The translations under genes and the position numbers were made by a program. Positions 1 through 5,444 of a DNA stretch of 5,444 nucleotides are shown one piece after another. Within the stretch, counting starts at the first letter, position 1, and every line of letters starts with the position of its first letter. The DNA comes from Xanthobacteraceae bacterium (GTDB lineage Bacteria > Pseudomonadota > Alphaproteobacteria > Rhizobiales > Xanthobacteraceae), in NCBI GenBank assembly GCA_030043285.1, contig JASHXZ010000470.1:1-5444 (forward strand). The letters are read 5' to 3'. The notes under the pieces are model-generated. The model did not search any database, had not been told where the DNA came from, and was given only the letters and a program-made list of their open reading frames with translations.

Positions 1-1
1 G

Positions 2-1567
2 GCGCGGTTCACGCTCGACAATTACCGCGCCGCCTACGCGAGCGCAGACACCGCGCGGCTGTTCGCCAATTCGCTACAATTCGCGCTCGGCAGTTCCGCG
101 CTTGCGTTCGCGTTCGGTGCCCTGCTCGCCTGGATCAACGAACGCACCGACACGCCGTTCAAATCGGTGTTCTTCGCGCTGGCGCTGGTGCCGCTGATCA
201 TTCCAGGCATCCTGTTCACGGTGTCGTGGATTTTTCTCGGCAGCCCGAAGATCGGCATCCTCAATCGCGTGCTGCAATACGCCTTCGGCACCGATTTCGT
301 GTTCATCAACATCTACTCGATACCGGGCATGATCTGGGTCGACGGCCTGCATTATTCGCCGGTAGCTTTTTTGCTGATGAGCGCCGCTTTCCGCTCGATG
401 GATCCGTCACTCGAAGAATCGGCGCTGATGAGCGGCGCCACGCTGCCGCAAATCACCTTTAGGGTGACGGTCCGGCTCGCCTGGCCGGCCACCGCCGCCG
501 CGCTGGTGATCCTGTTCGTGCGCGCGCTGGAATCGTTCGAGGTACCGGCGCTGCTCGGCCTGCCGGTCGGCATCGAGGTCTATACCTCGGCGATCTATGA
601 CGCGATCCATTCCTATCCGAGCCAGGTCGGCCTCGCCTCGGCCTACGGCCTGATGCTGCTCGTCATCACCTCGCTGTGCATCTACCTCAACGCCCGCATC
701 AGCCAGCACGGCCGCCGCTATTCCACCGTAACCGGCAAGGGCTTTCGCCCGCGCGTCATCGGCATCGGACGCTGGCGCTATCTGACTTCAGCGATCTTCA
801 TCGTCTACGTGCTCCTGGTCATCGTGCTGCCGTTTCTGGTGTTGCTGTGGTCGTCGCTGCAGCGCTTTTACACGGTGCCGTCGCTGGCCGCGCTCAAGCA
901 CCTGACCTTCGCGTCGTATCGCAGCGTGCTCGCCTATCCGGAGATCGGCACCGCCATCCGCAACAGCATCGCGCTGTCGCTCGGCAGCGCCACGCTGATC
1001 ATGCTGGCGACCTCGGCGCTGTGCTGGATCGTGGTGCGCACGCGGCTGCCCGGACGCTGGCTCATAGACAATCTGGCGTCGCTGCCGCTGGTGTTTCCCG
1101 GGCTGGTGCTCGGCCTCGCCATCATGGTCTGCTACCTGGCGCTGCCGATCGGCATCTACGGCACCATCTGGATCATGCTGATCGCCTATGTGACGCGATT
1201 TCTGCCTTATGGCATGCGCTACAACGCGGCCTCGCTCTTGCAGGTGCACCAGGAGCTCGAGGAATCCGCCGCCATGAGCGGCGCTTCGTTCGCCGCGACC
1301 TTCACCCGCATCGTGCTACCGCTCTTGAAACCCGGACTGATCGCCGGCTGGATCTACATCGTCATCGTTTCGATCCGCGAACTGGCGAGCTCGATTCTGC
1401 TGTATAGTCCGGGCACCGAAGTGGTTTCGATCACGATCTGGGAATTGTGGCAGAACGGCCAATACGTCGAGCTGTCGGCGCTTGGCGTCGTGATGATCCT
1501 GGTCTTGCTCTGCTTCGTGGTCTTGGCCCAGTTCATCGGCCGGCGGTTCGGCGTCGCCGAGGCGTGA
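2..1567 (+). CDS. ABC importer permease, fused two-domain (iron(III)/phosphonate/thiamine type), 5'-truncated by window edge
   Basis: Inner-membrane permease of a binding-protein-dependent ABC importer. The frame is open from base 2 with no start visible, so the N-terminus lies to the left; 521 residues are present. The protein is an internal duplication: the opening FTLDNYRAAYAS...FANSLQFALGSS is echoed near residues 300-330 by LTFASYRSVLAY...IRNSIALSLGSA. Each half has one cytoplasmic EAA loop, which docks onto the ATPase: EESALMSGATLPQITF from residue 138 and EESAAMSGASFAATF from residue 420. Several hydrophobic segments are obvious, for example about 24-45, 57-80, 262-285 and 321-345. Fused permeases with this architecture (FbpB, ThiP and PhnV-like relatives) usually have one more membrane helix before the point where this window opens, so perhaps 60-90 residues are missing (inference). 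The ATPase gene follows after 12 bases. The family call is firm. The substrate is not: many proteins annotated as iron permeases on this basis carry other solutes. Confidence 0.93.
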   Translation, partial: ARFTLDNYRAAYASADTARLFANSLQFALGSSALAFAFGALLAWINERTDTPFKSVFFALALVPLIIPGILFTVSWIFLGSPKIGILNRVLQYAFGTDFVFINIYSIPGMIWVDGLHYSPVAFLLMSAAFRSMDPSLEESALMSGATLPQITFRVTVRLAWPATAAALVILFVRALESFEVPALLGLPVGIEVYTSAIYDAIHSYPSQVGLASAYGLMLLVITSLCIYLNARISQHGRRYSTVTGKGFRPRVIGIGRWRYLTSAIFIVYVLLVIVLPFLVLLWSSLQRFYTVPSLAALKHLTFASYRSVLAYPEIGTAIRNSIALSLGSATLIMLATSALCWIVVRTRLPGRWLIDNLASLPLVFPGLVLGLAIMVCYLALPIGIYGTIWIMLIAYVTRFLPYGMRYNAASLLQVHQELEESAAMSGASFAATFTRIVLPLLKPGLIAGWIYIVIVSIRELASSILLYSPGTEVVSITIWELWQNGQYVELSALGVVMILVLLCFVVLAQFIGRRFGVAEA

Positions 1568-1573
1568 AGGAAG
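1567..1573 (+). promoter_or_regulatory. Ribosome binding site for the ABC ATPase, supporting a GTG start
   Basis: AAGGAAG begins at the last base of the permease stop codon and lies 6 bases before GTG at 1580 (8 counted from the AAGGA core). It is a good Shine-Dalgarno match and supports the GTG start. The next in-frame ATG would remove the Walker A motif. Confidence 0.7.
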
Positions 1574-1579
1574 CACATC

Positions 1580-2704
1580 GTGTTGCGCGTCAAATCCCTG
1601 CACACCGAATACGCCGGCGCCAACGGCCAAGTCGTCAAGGCCGCGCAGGACGTATCCTTCGAAGTGCCCGACGGCGAGCTGTTCACGTTGCTTGGCCCGA
1701 GCGGCTGCGGCAAGACGACGACCTTACGCTCCATCGCCGGACTGGAGCGGCCGCGCACTGGCGACATCGAAGTCGGCGGCCGCGTCGTGTTCTCCGCGGC
1801 AAACGGCATCTTCGTTGCGCCCAACCGGCGCAACTTCGGCATGGTGTTTCAGTCCTACGCCATCTGGCCGCATATGAATGTGTTCAAGAACGTCGCCTTC
1901 CCGCTCGAGGTGCGCAAACCCCGCCCGAGCAAAAAGGAGATCGAGACCAAGGTCATGCGCGTGCTCGCGGCGGTACAGCTTGCCGAGCTCGCCGATCGCG
2001 ATGCCACCAAATTGTCCGGCGGTCAGCAGCAGCGGCTGGCGCTCGCGCGCGCGCTGGTGATGGAGCCGCAGCTTCTCCTCCTCGACGAGCCGCTGTCCAA
2101 TCTCGACGCCAAGCTGCGTGAAAAGATGCGCTTCGAGCTCAAACGCATCCAGCGCGAATTGGGCCTCACCACCGTGTACGTCACCCACGATCAGGGCGAG
2201 GCGCTGGCGCTGTCGCATGAAATCGCGGTGATGAGCGACGGCCGCGTCGTCCAGATCGGCTCGCCGCGCGACATTTACGAGCGGCCGCGCAACAAATTCG
2301 TCGCCGATTTCGTCGGCAACACCAATTTCATCGGCGGTACCATCATATCCGCCGCGGCCGGCAACGGCCGTTGTCGGGTCTCGACCGCGCTCGGCGAGAT
2401 CAACGTGCAATGCATGGAGGATCTTGCCAAGGGCGCGTCGGTCGTGGTGTCGGTGCGGCCGGAGGATGTCGAGCTGTCGGAGACGCCGCCGGCGCCTGCC
2501 GAGGACGACAATCTGTGCAGCGGCACGGTTAACGCCAAGGTTTTCCTCGGCGATTATCTGGATTTCCAGGTCAAGGTCGGCGAATCGGTACTGCTGGCCC
2601 GCGTTCACCCCTCCTTGCGCACGCCGACCGGCGACCCCATTCACGTGCGCATGCGGGCGGAGAAATGCGTTGCCATTGCCGAAGCCGGTCGGCTATCGAA
2701 CTAG
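1580..2704 (+). CDS. ABC importer ATP-binding protein with TOBE domain (FbpC/PotA-like)
   Basis: Cytoplasmic ATPase that powers the permease encoded just upstream. It has 374 residues, normal for importers of this class, and starts at GTG. All nucleotide-binding motifs are intact: Walker A GPSGCGKT (39-46), Q-loop Q91 in VFQSYAIWPHM, signature LSGGQQQR (145-152), Walker B LLLLDEP (165-171, catalytic E170), D-loop SNLD (173-176) and H-loop H203 in VTHDQ. After about residue 240 comes a C-terminal extension with VRPEDVEL (293-299), typical of the TOBE region of FbpC, PotA and MalK relatives. In that family TOBE contributes to regulation or dimer contacts. The A-loop region near residues 11-23 has Y11 as a candidate adenine-stacking aromatic. 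The gene sits 12 bases after the permease and 19 bases before the bicupin, so the three are probably co-transcribed. ATPase identity is certain. The cargo is unknown, because ATPase sequence alone does not distinguish iron, polyamine and organic anion importers. Confidence 0.95.
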   Translation: MLRVKSLHTEYAGANGQVVKAAQDVSFEVPDGELFTLLGPSGCGKTTTLRSIAGLERPRTGDIEVGGRVVFSAANGIFVAPNRRNFGMVFQSYAIWPHMNVFKNVAFPLEVRKPRPSKKEIETKVMRVLAAVQLAELADRDATKLSGGQQQRLALARALVMEPQLLLLDEPLSNLDAKLREKMRFELKRIQRELGLTTVYVTHDQGEALALSHEIAVMSDGRVVQIGSPRDIYERPRNKFVADFVGNTNFIGGTIISAAAGNGRCRVSTALGEINVQCMEDLAKGASVVVSVRPEDVELSETPPAPAEDDNLCSGTVNAKVFLGDYLDFQVKVGESVLLARVHPSLRTPTGDPIHVRMRAEKCVAIAEAGRLSN

Positions 2705-2711
2705 CGGATTA

Positions 2712-2717
2712 AGGGAG
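2712..2717 (+). promoter_or_regulatory. Ribosome binding site for the bicupin gene
   Basis: AGGGAG lies 6 bases upstream of ATG at 2724, in the 19-base gap after the ATPase stop. This strong site decides the start. The frame stays open further upstream into the ATPase gene, but that stretch is arginine- and cysteine-rich out-of-frame translation of the ATPase. Confidence 0.75.
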
Positions 2718-2723
2718 AGCCAA

Positions 2724-3842
2724 ATGGCCAAGAACGCCATCGTTTCCGAGGACTTAGCCAATAAGTTTAAGACCGAGAAGGAAACGCCCTATACGCGTTG
2801 GGTCAAAGCCGAGGGGCTCGACATCATGTCCTCGCTCTATGTGAGCAATCTGCGCACGGTGGAGCTCAAGCCCTGGGCGCGGCGCGGCGGCAATGCGGTG
2901 TTCCTCAACCACGACGCCTCGCGCACCTCGAACGACTGCTACGTGATGGAAATCCCGCCCGGCAAGAGCCTCAACCCGCATCGGCAACTCTACGAAGAGA
3001 TGATCATGGTGCTGTCGGGCCGCGGCTCCACCACGGTCTGGAACGACGCCGGCGCCCGCATCACTTTCGAGTGGAAGGAAGGCGCGCTGTTCGCCATTCC
3101 GCTCAACTGCAATCATCAGCACTTCAACGGCTCGGGGCGCGAGCCGGTGCGCTACGTCGCCGTCACCAACGCGCCGCCGGTGATCAACCTCTATGAAGAC
3201 ATCGATTTCGTCTTCAACACCAAATACGACTTCAAGGACCGCTTTTCCGGCGAGCCGGATTATTTTTCGTCCAAGGGCGAGCAGAAGGGCTTTTTGCTCA
3301 CCACCAATTTCGTGCCCGACGCGGTCAATATTCAGCTGATCACCGCGGCCGAGCGCGGTGCCGGCGGCGGCCATATCCGCTTCAATCTCGCCCGCGGCTC
3401 GATGAACAGCCACATCTCGCAGTTCCCGATCGGCACCTACAAGAAGGCGCATGCGCACGGGCCGGGCGCCCACGTCATCGTGCTCTCGGGCGAGGGTTAT
3501 TCGCTGATGTGGCCGGAAGGCGAGGAGCCGCAGCGCTACGAGTGGGAAGTCGGTACGCTGATCGTGCCGCCCAACATGTGGTTCCACCAGCACTTCAATT
3601 CCGGCGCCACGCCGGCGCGCTACCTCGCCTTCAAGCACGAGGGCGTCGCCATCCGTAACGCGCAGGGCGTGCCGAAAGCCTGGATCAGCCGGCGCGTCGG
3701 CGGCGATCAAGTCGATTACATCGACGAGAAGCCGGAGGTCCGGCGCCTGTTCGCCAGCGAACTCGCCAAGCGCGGCGTCTCCCCGCGCATGGACGCGGCC
3801 TACGCCAAGGAACAGGCCGATCTCGGCATCAAGACGGCCTGA
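2724..3842 (+). CDS. Bicupin (double cupin-domain) protein of unknown function
   Basis: Predicted soluble protein of 372 residues with no signal peptide or membrane segment. Two cupin barrels are visible. Domain 1 has motif 1 at 80-99 (G80, H86, Q88 where the second histidine usually sits, E92, G99) and motif 2 at 120-135 (G120, P126, H131, N135). Domain 2 has motif 1 at 237-256 (G237, H243, H245, G256) and motif 2 at 277-292 (G277, P283, H288, N292). Both second motifs contain the identical pentapeptide HQHFN. In domain 2 the usual glutamate is replaced by A249, with H250 beside it. Bicupins of this size include gentisate 1,2-dioxygenase, oxalate decarboxylase and many uncharacterised proteins; nothing seen here assigns it to one of these. 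The ATG at 2724 is preceded by a strong ribosome binding site. Its position between a transporter and a molybdenum hydroxylase suggests a metal-dependent catabolic step or ligand binding, but that is inference from context. Confidence 0.88.
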   Translation: MAKNAIVSEDLANKFKTEKETPYTRWVKAEGLDIMSSLYVSNLRTVELKPWARRGGNAVFLNHDASRTSNDCYVMEIPPGKSLNPHRQLYEEMIMVLSGRGSTTVWNDAGARITFEWKEGALFAIPLNCNHQHFNGSGREPVRYVAVTNAPPVINLYEDIDFVFNTKYDFKDRFSGEPDYFSSKGEQKGFLLTTNFVPDAVNIQLITAAERGAGGGHIRFNLARGSMNSHISQFPIGTYKKAHAHGPGAHVIVLSGEGYSLMWPEGEEPQRYEWEVGTLIVPPNMWFHQHFNSGATPARYLAFKHEGVAIRNAQGVPKAWISRRVGGDQVDYIDEKPEVRRLFASELAKRGVSPRMDAAYAKEQADLGIKTA

Positions 3843-3989
3843 CAGCGATCGTCATTGCCGGGCTTGACCCGGCAATCTATGCTGGCTTCGAGCAACAAAA
3901 GCATGTCGGCCGGGCATTCCTGACCGCAGTGAATGCAGCAATTGGCCATGGACCGCCGGGTCAAAGCCGGCGGTGACGATGTCGGGACG
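3843..3989 (+). other. Intergenic gap between bicupin and FAD-subunit genes, mostly filled by a palindromic repeat
   Basis: This is the only gap of size in the window. I see no RNA gene, no credible small coding region and no convincing -35/-10 pair. Most of it, 3848-3980, is the palindromic element listed separately. Between the arms is a further small inverted repeat, GCATTC (3914-3919) with GAATGC (3931-3936), separated by 11 bases. A weak ATGCT/AGCAT pair (3879-3883 and 3900-3904) also occurs, which may be chance. A promoter for the hydroxylase genes could lie here but is not recognisable. Confidence 0.7.
3848..3980. repeat. Palindromic intergenic repeat element with two hairpin arms (alphaproteobacterial GCCGGGCTTGACCCGGC type)
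   Basis: Two 34-base arms, 3848-3881 and 3947-3980, are inverted copies matching at 27 of 34 positions and separated by 65 bases. Each arm is also a hairpin by itself. The left forms a perfect 9-base-pair stem, ATTGCCGGG (3854-3862) with CCCGGCAAT (3868-3876), loop CTTGA. The right forms a perfect 8-base-pair stem, ACCGCCGG (3952-3959) with CCGGCGGT (3967-3974), loop of 7 bases. Sequences of this kind recur many times between genes in Bradyrhizobium-like genomes (recalled, not searched). Whether this copy is mobile, acts as a transcript end or stabilises RNA cannot be told. There is no U-tract after either stem, so a classical intrinsic terminator is unlikely. Confidence 0.75.
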
Positions 3990-4859
3990 ATGAAGCCAGC
4001 GCCGTTCGAGTACCACGCGCCGCGGCAGCTGAAAGATGCCGCCGAGCTGTTGGCGCGCCTGCCCAACGCCAAGCTGTTGGCCGGCGGACAATCGCTCGTG
4101 CCGATGATGAATTTTCGCTACGTCATCGTCGATCATTTGATCGACCTCGGTGGCATCGACGACTTGCGCGGCGTCGCCGTGGTCGATGGCGCGTTGCGCA
4201 TCGGCGCCATGACGCGCCAGCGCGACCTGGAGTTTTCACCTGAGGTCGCCAAACACTGTCCGCTGCTGGCCGAGGCGCTGCGCCATGTCGGCCATCGCCA
4301 GACGCGCAATCGCGGCACCATCGGCGGCAGCTTGGCGCACGCCGATCCGGCCGCCGAATTACCCGCGGTGTGCGCCGCCTACGACGCGACCATCCACGCC
4401 GTGAGTGTTCGCGGCATTCGCCAGATCGCGTGCCGCGAGTTCTACACGGGCTTCATGGCAACCGCGCTGACGGCTGACGAGATGATCGCCGCGATCGATC
4501 TGCCGATCTGGCGTCTTGGCCACGGTCACGGCTTTCACGAATTCGCCCGCCGTCAGGGCGATTTCGCCATTGCGGGCACCGCTGCGCTGCTCGACCTCGG
4601 CGCCGACAACGTGGTGCGGCGTGCGGCGCTGACGCTGTTCGGCGTCACGACTTCGCCGCTGCGGGTCGAAGCCGCCGAGGCGCGGCTCGTCGGCAAACCG
4701 CTCGATGCGGCTGCGATCCGGGCCGCCGCCGCGGCCGCATGGCTCGTCGAGCCGATTTCCGATATCCACGCCGGCGGCGACTATCGGCGGCATCTGGCGC
4801 AGGTGTTGAGCGCCCGCGCGCTCAACGACGCAGCGCGGCGCGCCGGCGTCGAAGCGTGA
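3990..4859 (+). CDS. Molybdenum hydroxylase FAD-binding medium subunit (CoxM type)
   Basis: Middle subunit of a three-subunit enzyme of the xanthine dehydrogenase/CO dehydrogenase family. Its FAD accepts electrons from the iron-sulphur subunit and passes them to the external acceptor. The 289 residues fit the usual 280-300. The two FAD-binding signatures are clear: AGGQS at 31-35 followed by LVPMMNFR, and TIGGSLAHADPAAE at 110-123. They correspond to AGGHS and TIGG of the characterised CO dehydrogenase CoxM. The C-terminal FAD-subunit domain follows from about residue 175. I chose ATG 3990 because MKPAPFEYHAP is the usual beginning of such proteins. Upstream in-frame ATGs at 3933 and 3948 lie within or beside the palindromic repeat and would add repeat-encoded residues. 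The ribosome binding site for 3990 is poor: GGGA at 3984-3987 is only 2 bases away, so the start is less certain than the product. The iron-sulphur subunit gene follows after 11 bases. The substrate is not set by this subunit. Confidence 0.92.
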   Translation: MKPAPFEYHAPRQLKDAAELLARLPNAKLLAGGQSLVPMMNFRYVIVDHLIDLGGIDDLRGVAVVDGALRIGAMTRQRDLEFSPEVAKHCPLLAEALRHVGHRQTRNRGTIGGSLAHADPAAELPAVCAAYDATIHAVSVRGIRQIACREFYTGFMATALTADEMIAAIDLPIWRLGHGHGFHEFARRQGDFAIAGTAALLDLGADNVVRRAALTLFGVTTSPLRVEAAEARLVGKPLDAAAIRAAAAAAWLVEPISDIHAGGDYRRHLAQVLSARALNDAARRAGVEA

Positions 4860-4870
4860 GTTTTGGGCGT

Positions 4871-5368
4871 ATGGGCAAACAGGCGACACGCGTCATCGTC
4901 AACGGCAAATCCTATGCCCGCGTCGTCGACGCGCGGCTGACGCTCGCCGACTTCCTGCGCCATGAGCTCAACCTGACCGGCACCCATCTCGGCTGCGAGC
5001 ATGGCGTGTGCGGCGCCTGCACGGTGCTGGTCGACGGCCGCACGGCGCGCTCTTGCCTGATGTTCGCCGTGCAGGCCAGTGGCTGCAAAGTGACGACGGT
5101 CGAGGGCCTCGCGCCCGACGGCCAACTGTCGGTGCTGCAGCAGGCCTTCATCGATAATCACGGCCTGCAATGCGGCTTCTGCACGCCCGGCATGCTGATG
5201 ACCTTGACCGAGCTGTTGCGCGATACGCCGGATCCGAGCGAGCAAGAGGTGCGCGAGGCGCTCACCGGCAATCTGTGCCGTTGCACCGGCTATGCGGGCA
5301 TCGTCGCCGCGGCGCTCGACGCCGCGCGGCGGTTGCGCGGCGCAGCCGCCAAGCCGGGAGCGTCGTGA
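4871..5368 (+). CDS. Molybdenum hydroxylase [2Fe-2S] small subunit (CoxS type)
   Basis: Electron-transfer subunit carrying two [2Fe-2S] clusters, which relays electrons from the molybdenum centre of the large subunit to FAD. It has 165 residues, normal for the family. The N-terminal plant-ferredoxin-like domain (about 5-78) holds the first cluster with C42, C47, C50 and C62 in [13 protein letters not shown]...SC. The C-terminal helical domain holds the second with C101, C104, C136 and C138 in QCGFCTPGM and NLCRCTGY. All eight ligands are present. ATG 4871 gives the usual short lead-in before VIVNGK. The frame is open further upstream, but that portion is out-of-frame translation of the FAD subunit gene. 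The ribosome binding site is weak (TGGG near 4864-4867), so translation may be coupled to the preceding gene 11 bases away. The stop overlaps the next start by one base, TGATG. The medium-small-large order matches the coxM-coxS-coxL layout, although most such clusters are not true CO dehydrogenases. Confidence 0.96.
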   Translation: MGKQATRVIVNGKSYARVVDARLTLADFLRHELNLTGTHLGCEHGVCGACTVLVDGRTARSCLMFAVQASGCKVTTVEGLAPDGQLSVLQQAFIDNHGLQCGFCTPGMLMTLTELLRDTPDPSEQEVREALTGNLCRCTGYAGIVAAALDAARRLRGAAAKPGAS

Positions 5369-5444
5369 TGGGCGCCAAACACTTCGGCGCCCGCGTGGCA
5401 CGGCTCGAGGACCCGGCGCTCCTTGCCGGGCGCGGCCGCTTTGT
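5368..5444 (+). CDS. Molybdenum hydroxylase large (molybdopterin-binding) subunit, N-terminal fragment (CoxL type), 3'-truncated by window edge
   Basis: Only 25 codons are in the window. They read [20 protein letters not shown] and continue GRGRF, matching the conserved opening of large subunits of the xanthine dehydrogenase/CO dehydrogenase family (RVxRLEDPxLLxGxGxF, usually then D). The ATG at 5368 shares its A with the TGA stop of the iron-sulphur subunit, which implies coupled translation. An in-frame GTG lies immediately upstream at 5365 and could be the start instead. The full protein in this family is about 750-800 residues and carries the molybdenum cofactor and substrate pocket. The active-site loop that separates true CO dehydrogenase from other hydroxylases is beyond the right edge, so substrate class cannot be judged. 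Confidence 0.88.
   Translation, partial: MGAKHFGARVARLEDPALLAGRGRF

Noticed and set aside
1724..2644. Long minus-strand open frame (306 codons) opposite the ABC ATPase
   Set aside because: It lies wholly antisense to a gene with every ABC motif intact and has low-complexity composition. It is a shadow.
2..2704. Naming the transporter as an iron(III) importer (fbpB/fbpC)
   Set aside because: Sequence class alone does not fix the substrate. The binding protein is outside the window and the neighbours point to organic substrate metabolism.
2424..2723. Upstream in-frame extension of the bicupin, overlapping the ATPase gene
   Set aside because: The extension is out-of-frame ATPase sequence, rich in Arg and Cys. 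ATG 2724 has a strong ribosome binding site at the right distance.
2754..3710. Long open frame (318 codons) on the minus strand opposite the bicupin gene
   Set aside because: It is rich in Arg, Ala and Val with no recognisable motif, and it mirrors a well-supported gene. Antisense open frames are expected in GC-rich DNA with G/C-ending codons.
3854..3876. Intrinsic terminator after the bicupin gene
   Set aside because: The stem is good, but no run of T follows it on either strand, and an equivalent hairpin recurs in the right arm of the repeat, so it is better described as part of the repeat.
4739..4870. Upstream in-frame extension of the iron-sulphur subunit
   Set aside because: It overlaps the end of the FAD subunit and is Arg-rich. 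The family lead-in before VIVNGK is short, fitting ATG 4871.
4781..5401. Minus-strand open frame (206 codons) opposite the iron-sulphur subunit
   Set aside because: Arg- and Ala-rich, with no family features, and antisense to a gene with all eight cluster cysteines.
3990..5444. Naming the hydroxylase a carbon monoxide dehydrogenase
   Set aside because: Gene order fits, but the diagnostic active-site loop of the large subunit is not in the window, and most similar clusters oxidise other compounds.

Overview
The window is GC-rich, tightly packed and coded entirely on the + strand. Codon positions are strongly G/C-ending. The single sizeable non-coding gap (about 147 bases) carries a palindromic repeat built around GCCGGGCTTGACCCGGC, a type of sequence scattered through genomes of Bradyrhizobium, Rhodopseudomonas and their relatives. 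Together with the protein styles, this points to a soil- or plant-associated alphaproteobacterium of the order Hyphomicrobiales. The exact genus cannot be read from this sequence.

Layout: (1) 2-1567, the 3' part of a fused two-domain inner-membrane permease of the ferric-iron/2-aminoethylphosphonate/thiamine type of ABC importer, with its start beyond the left edge. (2) 1580-2704, the matching ABC ATPase with a C-terminal TOBE region. (3) 2724-3842, a 372-residue bicupin of unknown function. (4) 3843-3989, a gap holding the palindromic repeat. (5) 3990-4859, the FAD subunit (CoxM type) of a molybdenum hydroxylase. (6) 4871-5368, its two-[2Fe-2S] subunit (CoxS type). (7) 5368-5444, the first 25 codons of the molybdopterin-binding large subunit (CoxL type), cut by the right edge.

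Gene spacing is 12 and 19 bases within the transporter-bicupin block. Within the hydroxylase block it is 11 bases and then a one-base stop/start overlap. These look like two translationally tight blocks in one co-oriented cluster, separated by the repeat. The natural reading is a catabolic cluster: an imported small molecule, possibly an aromatic, heterocyclic or organic acid compound, is oxidised by the three-subunit molybdenum hydroxylase, and the bicupin supplies another enzymatic or binding step. The substrate cannot be named from this window. The periplasmic binding protein of the transporter and most of the catalytic large subunit, the two most informative proteins, lie outside it.

The points most worth a second look are the bicupin, whose two halves have different metal-ligand sets, and the repeat. 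The repeat runs almost up to the hydroxylase genes, supplies in-frame upstream ATGs that could mislead start calling, and shows paired base changes that preserve its hairpins.
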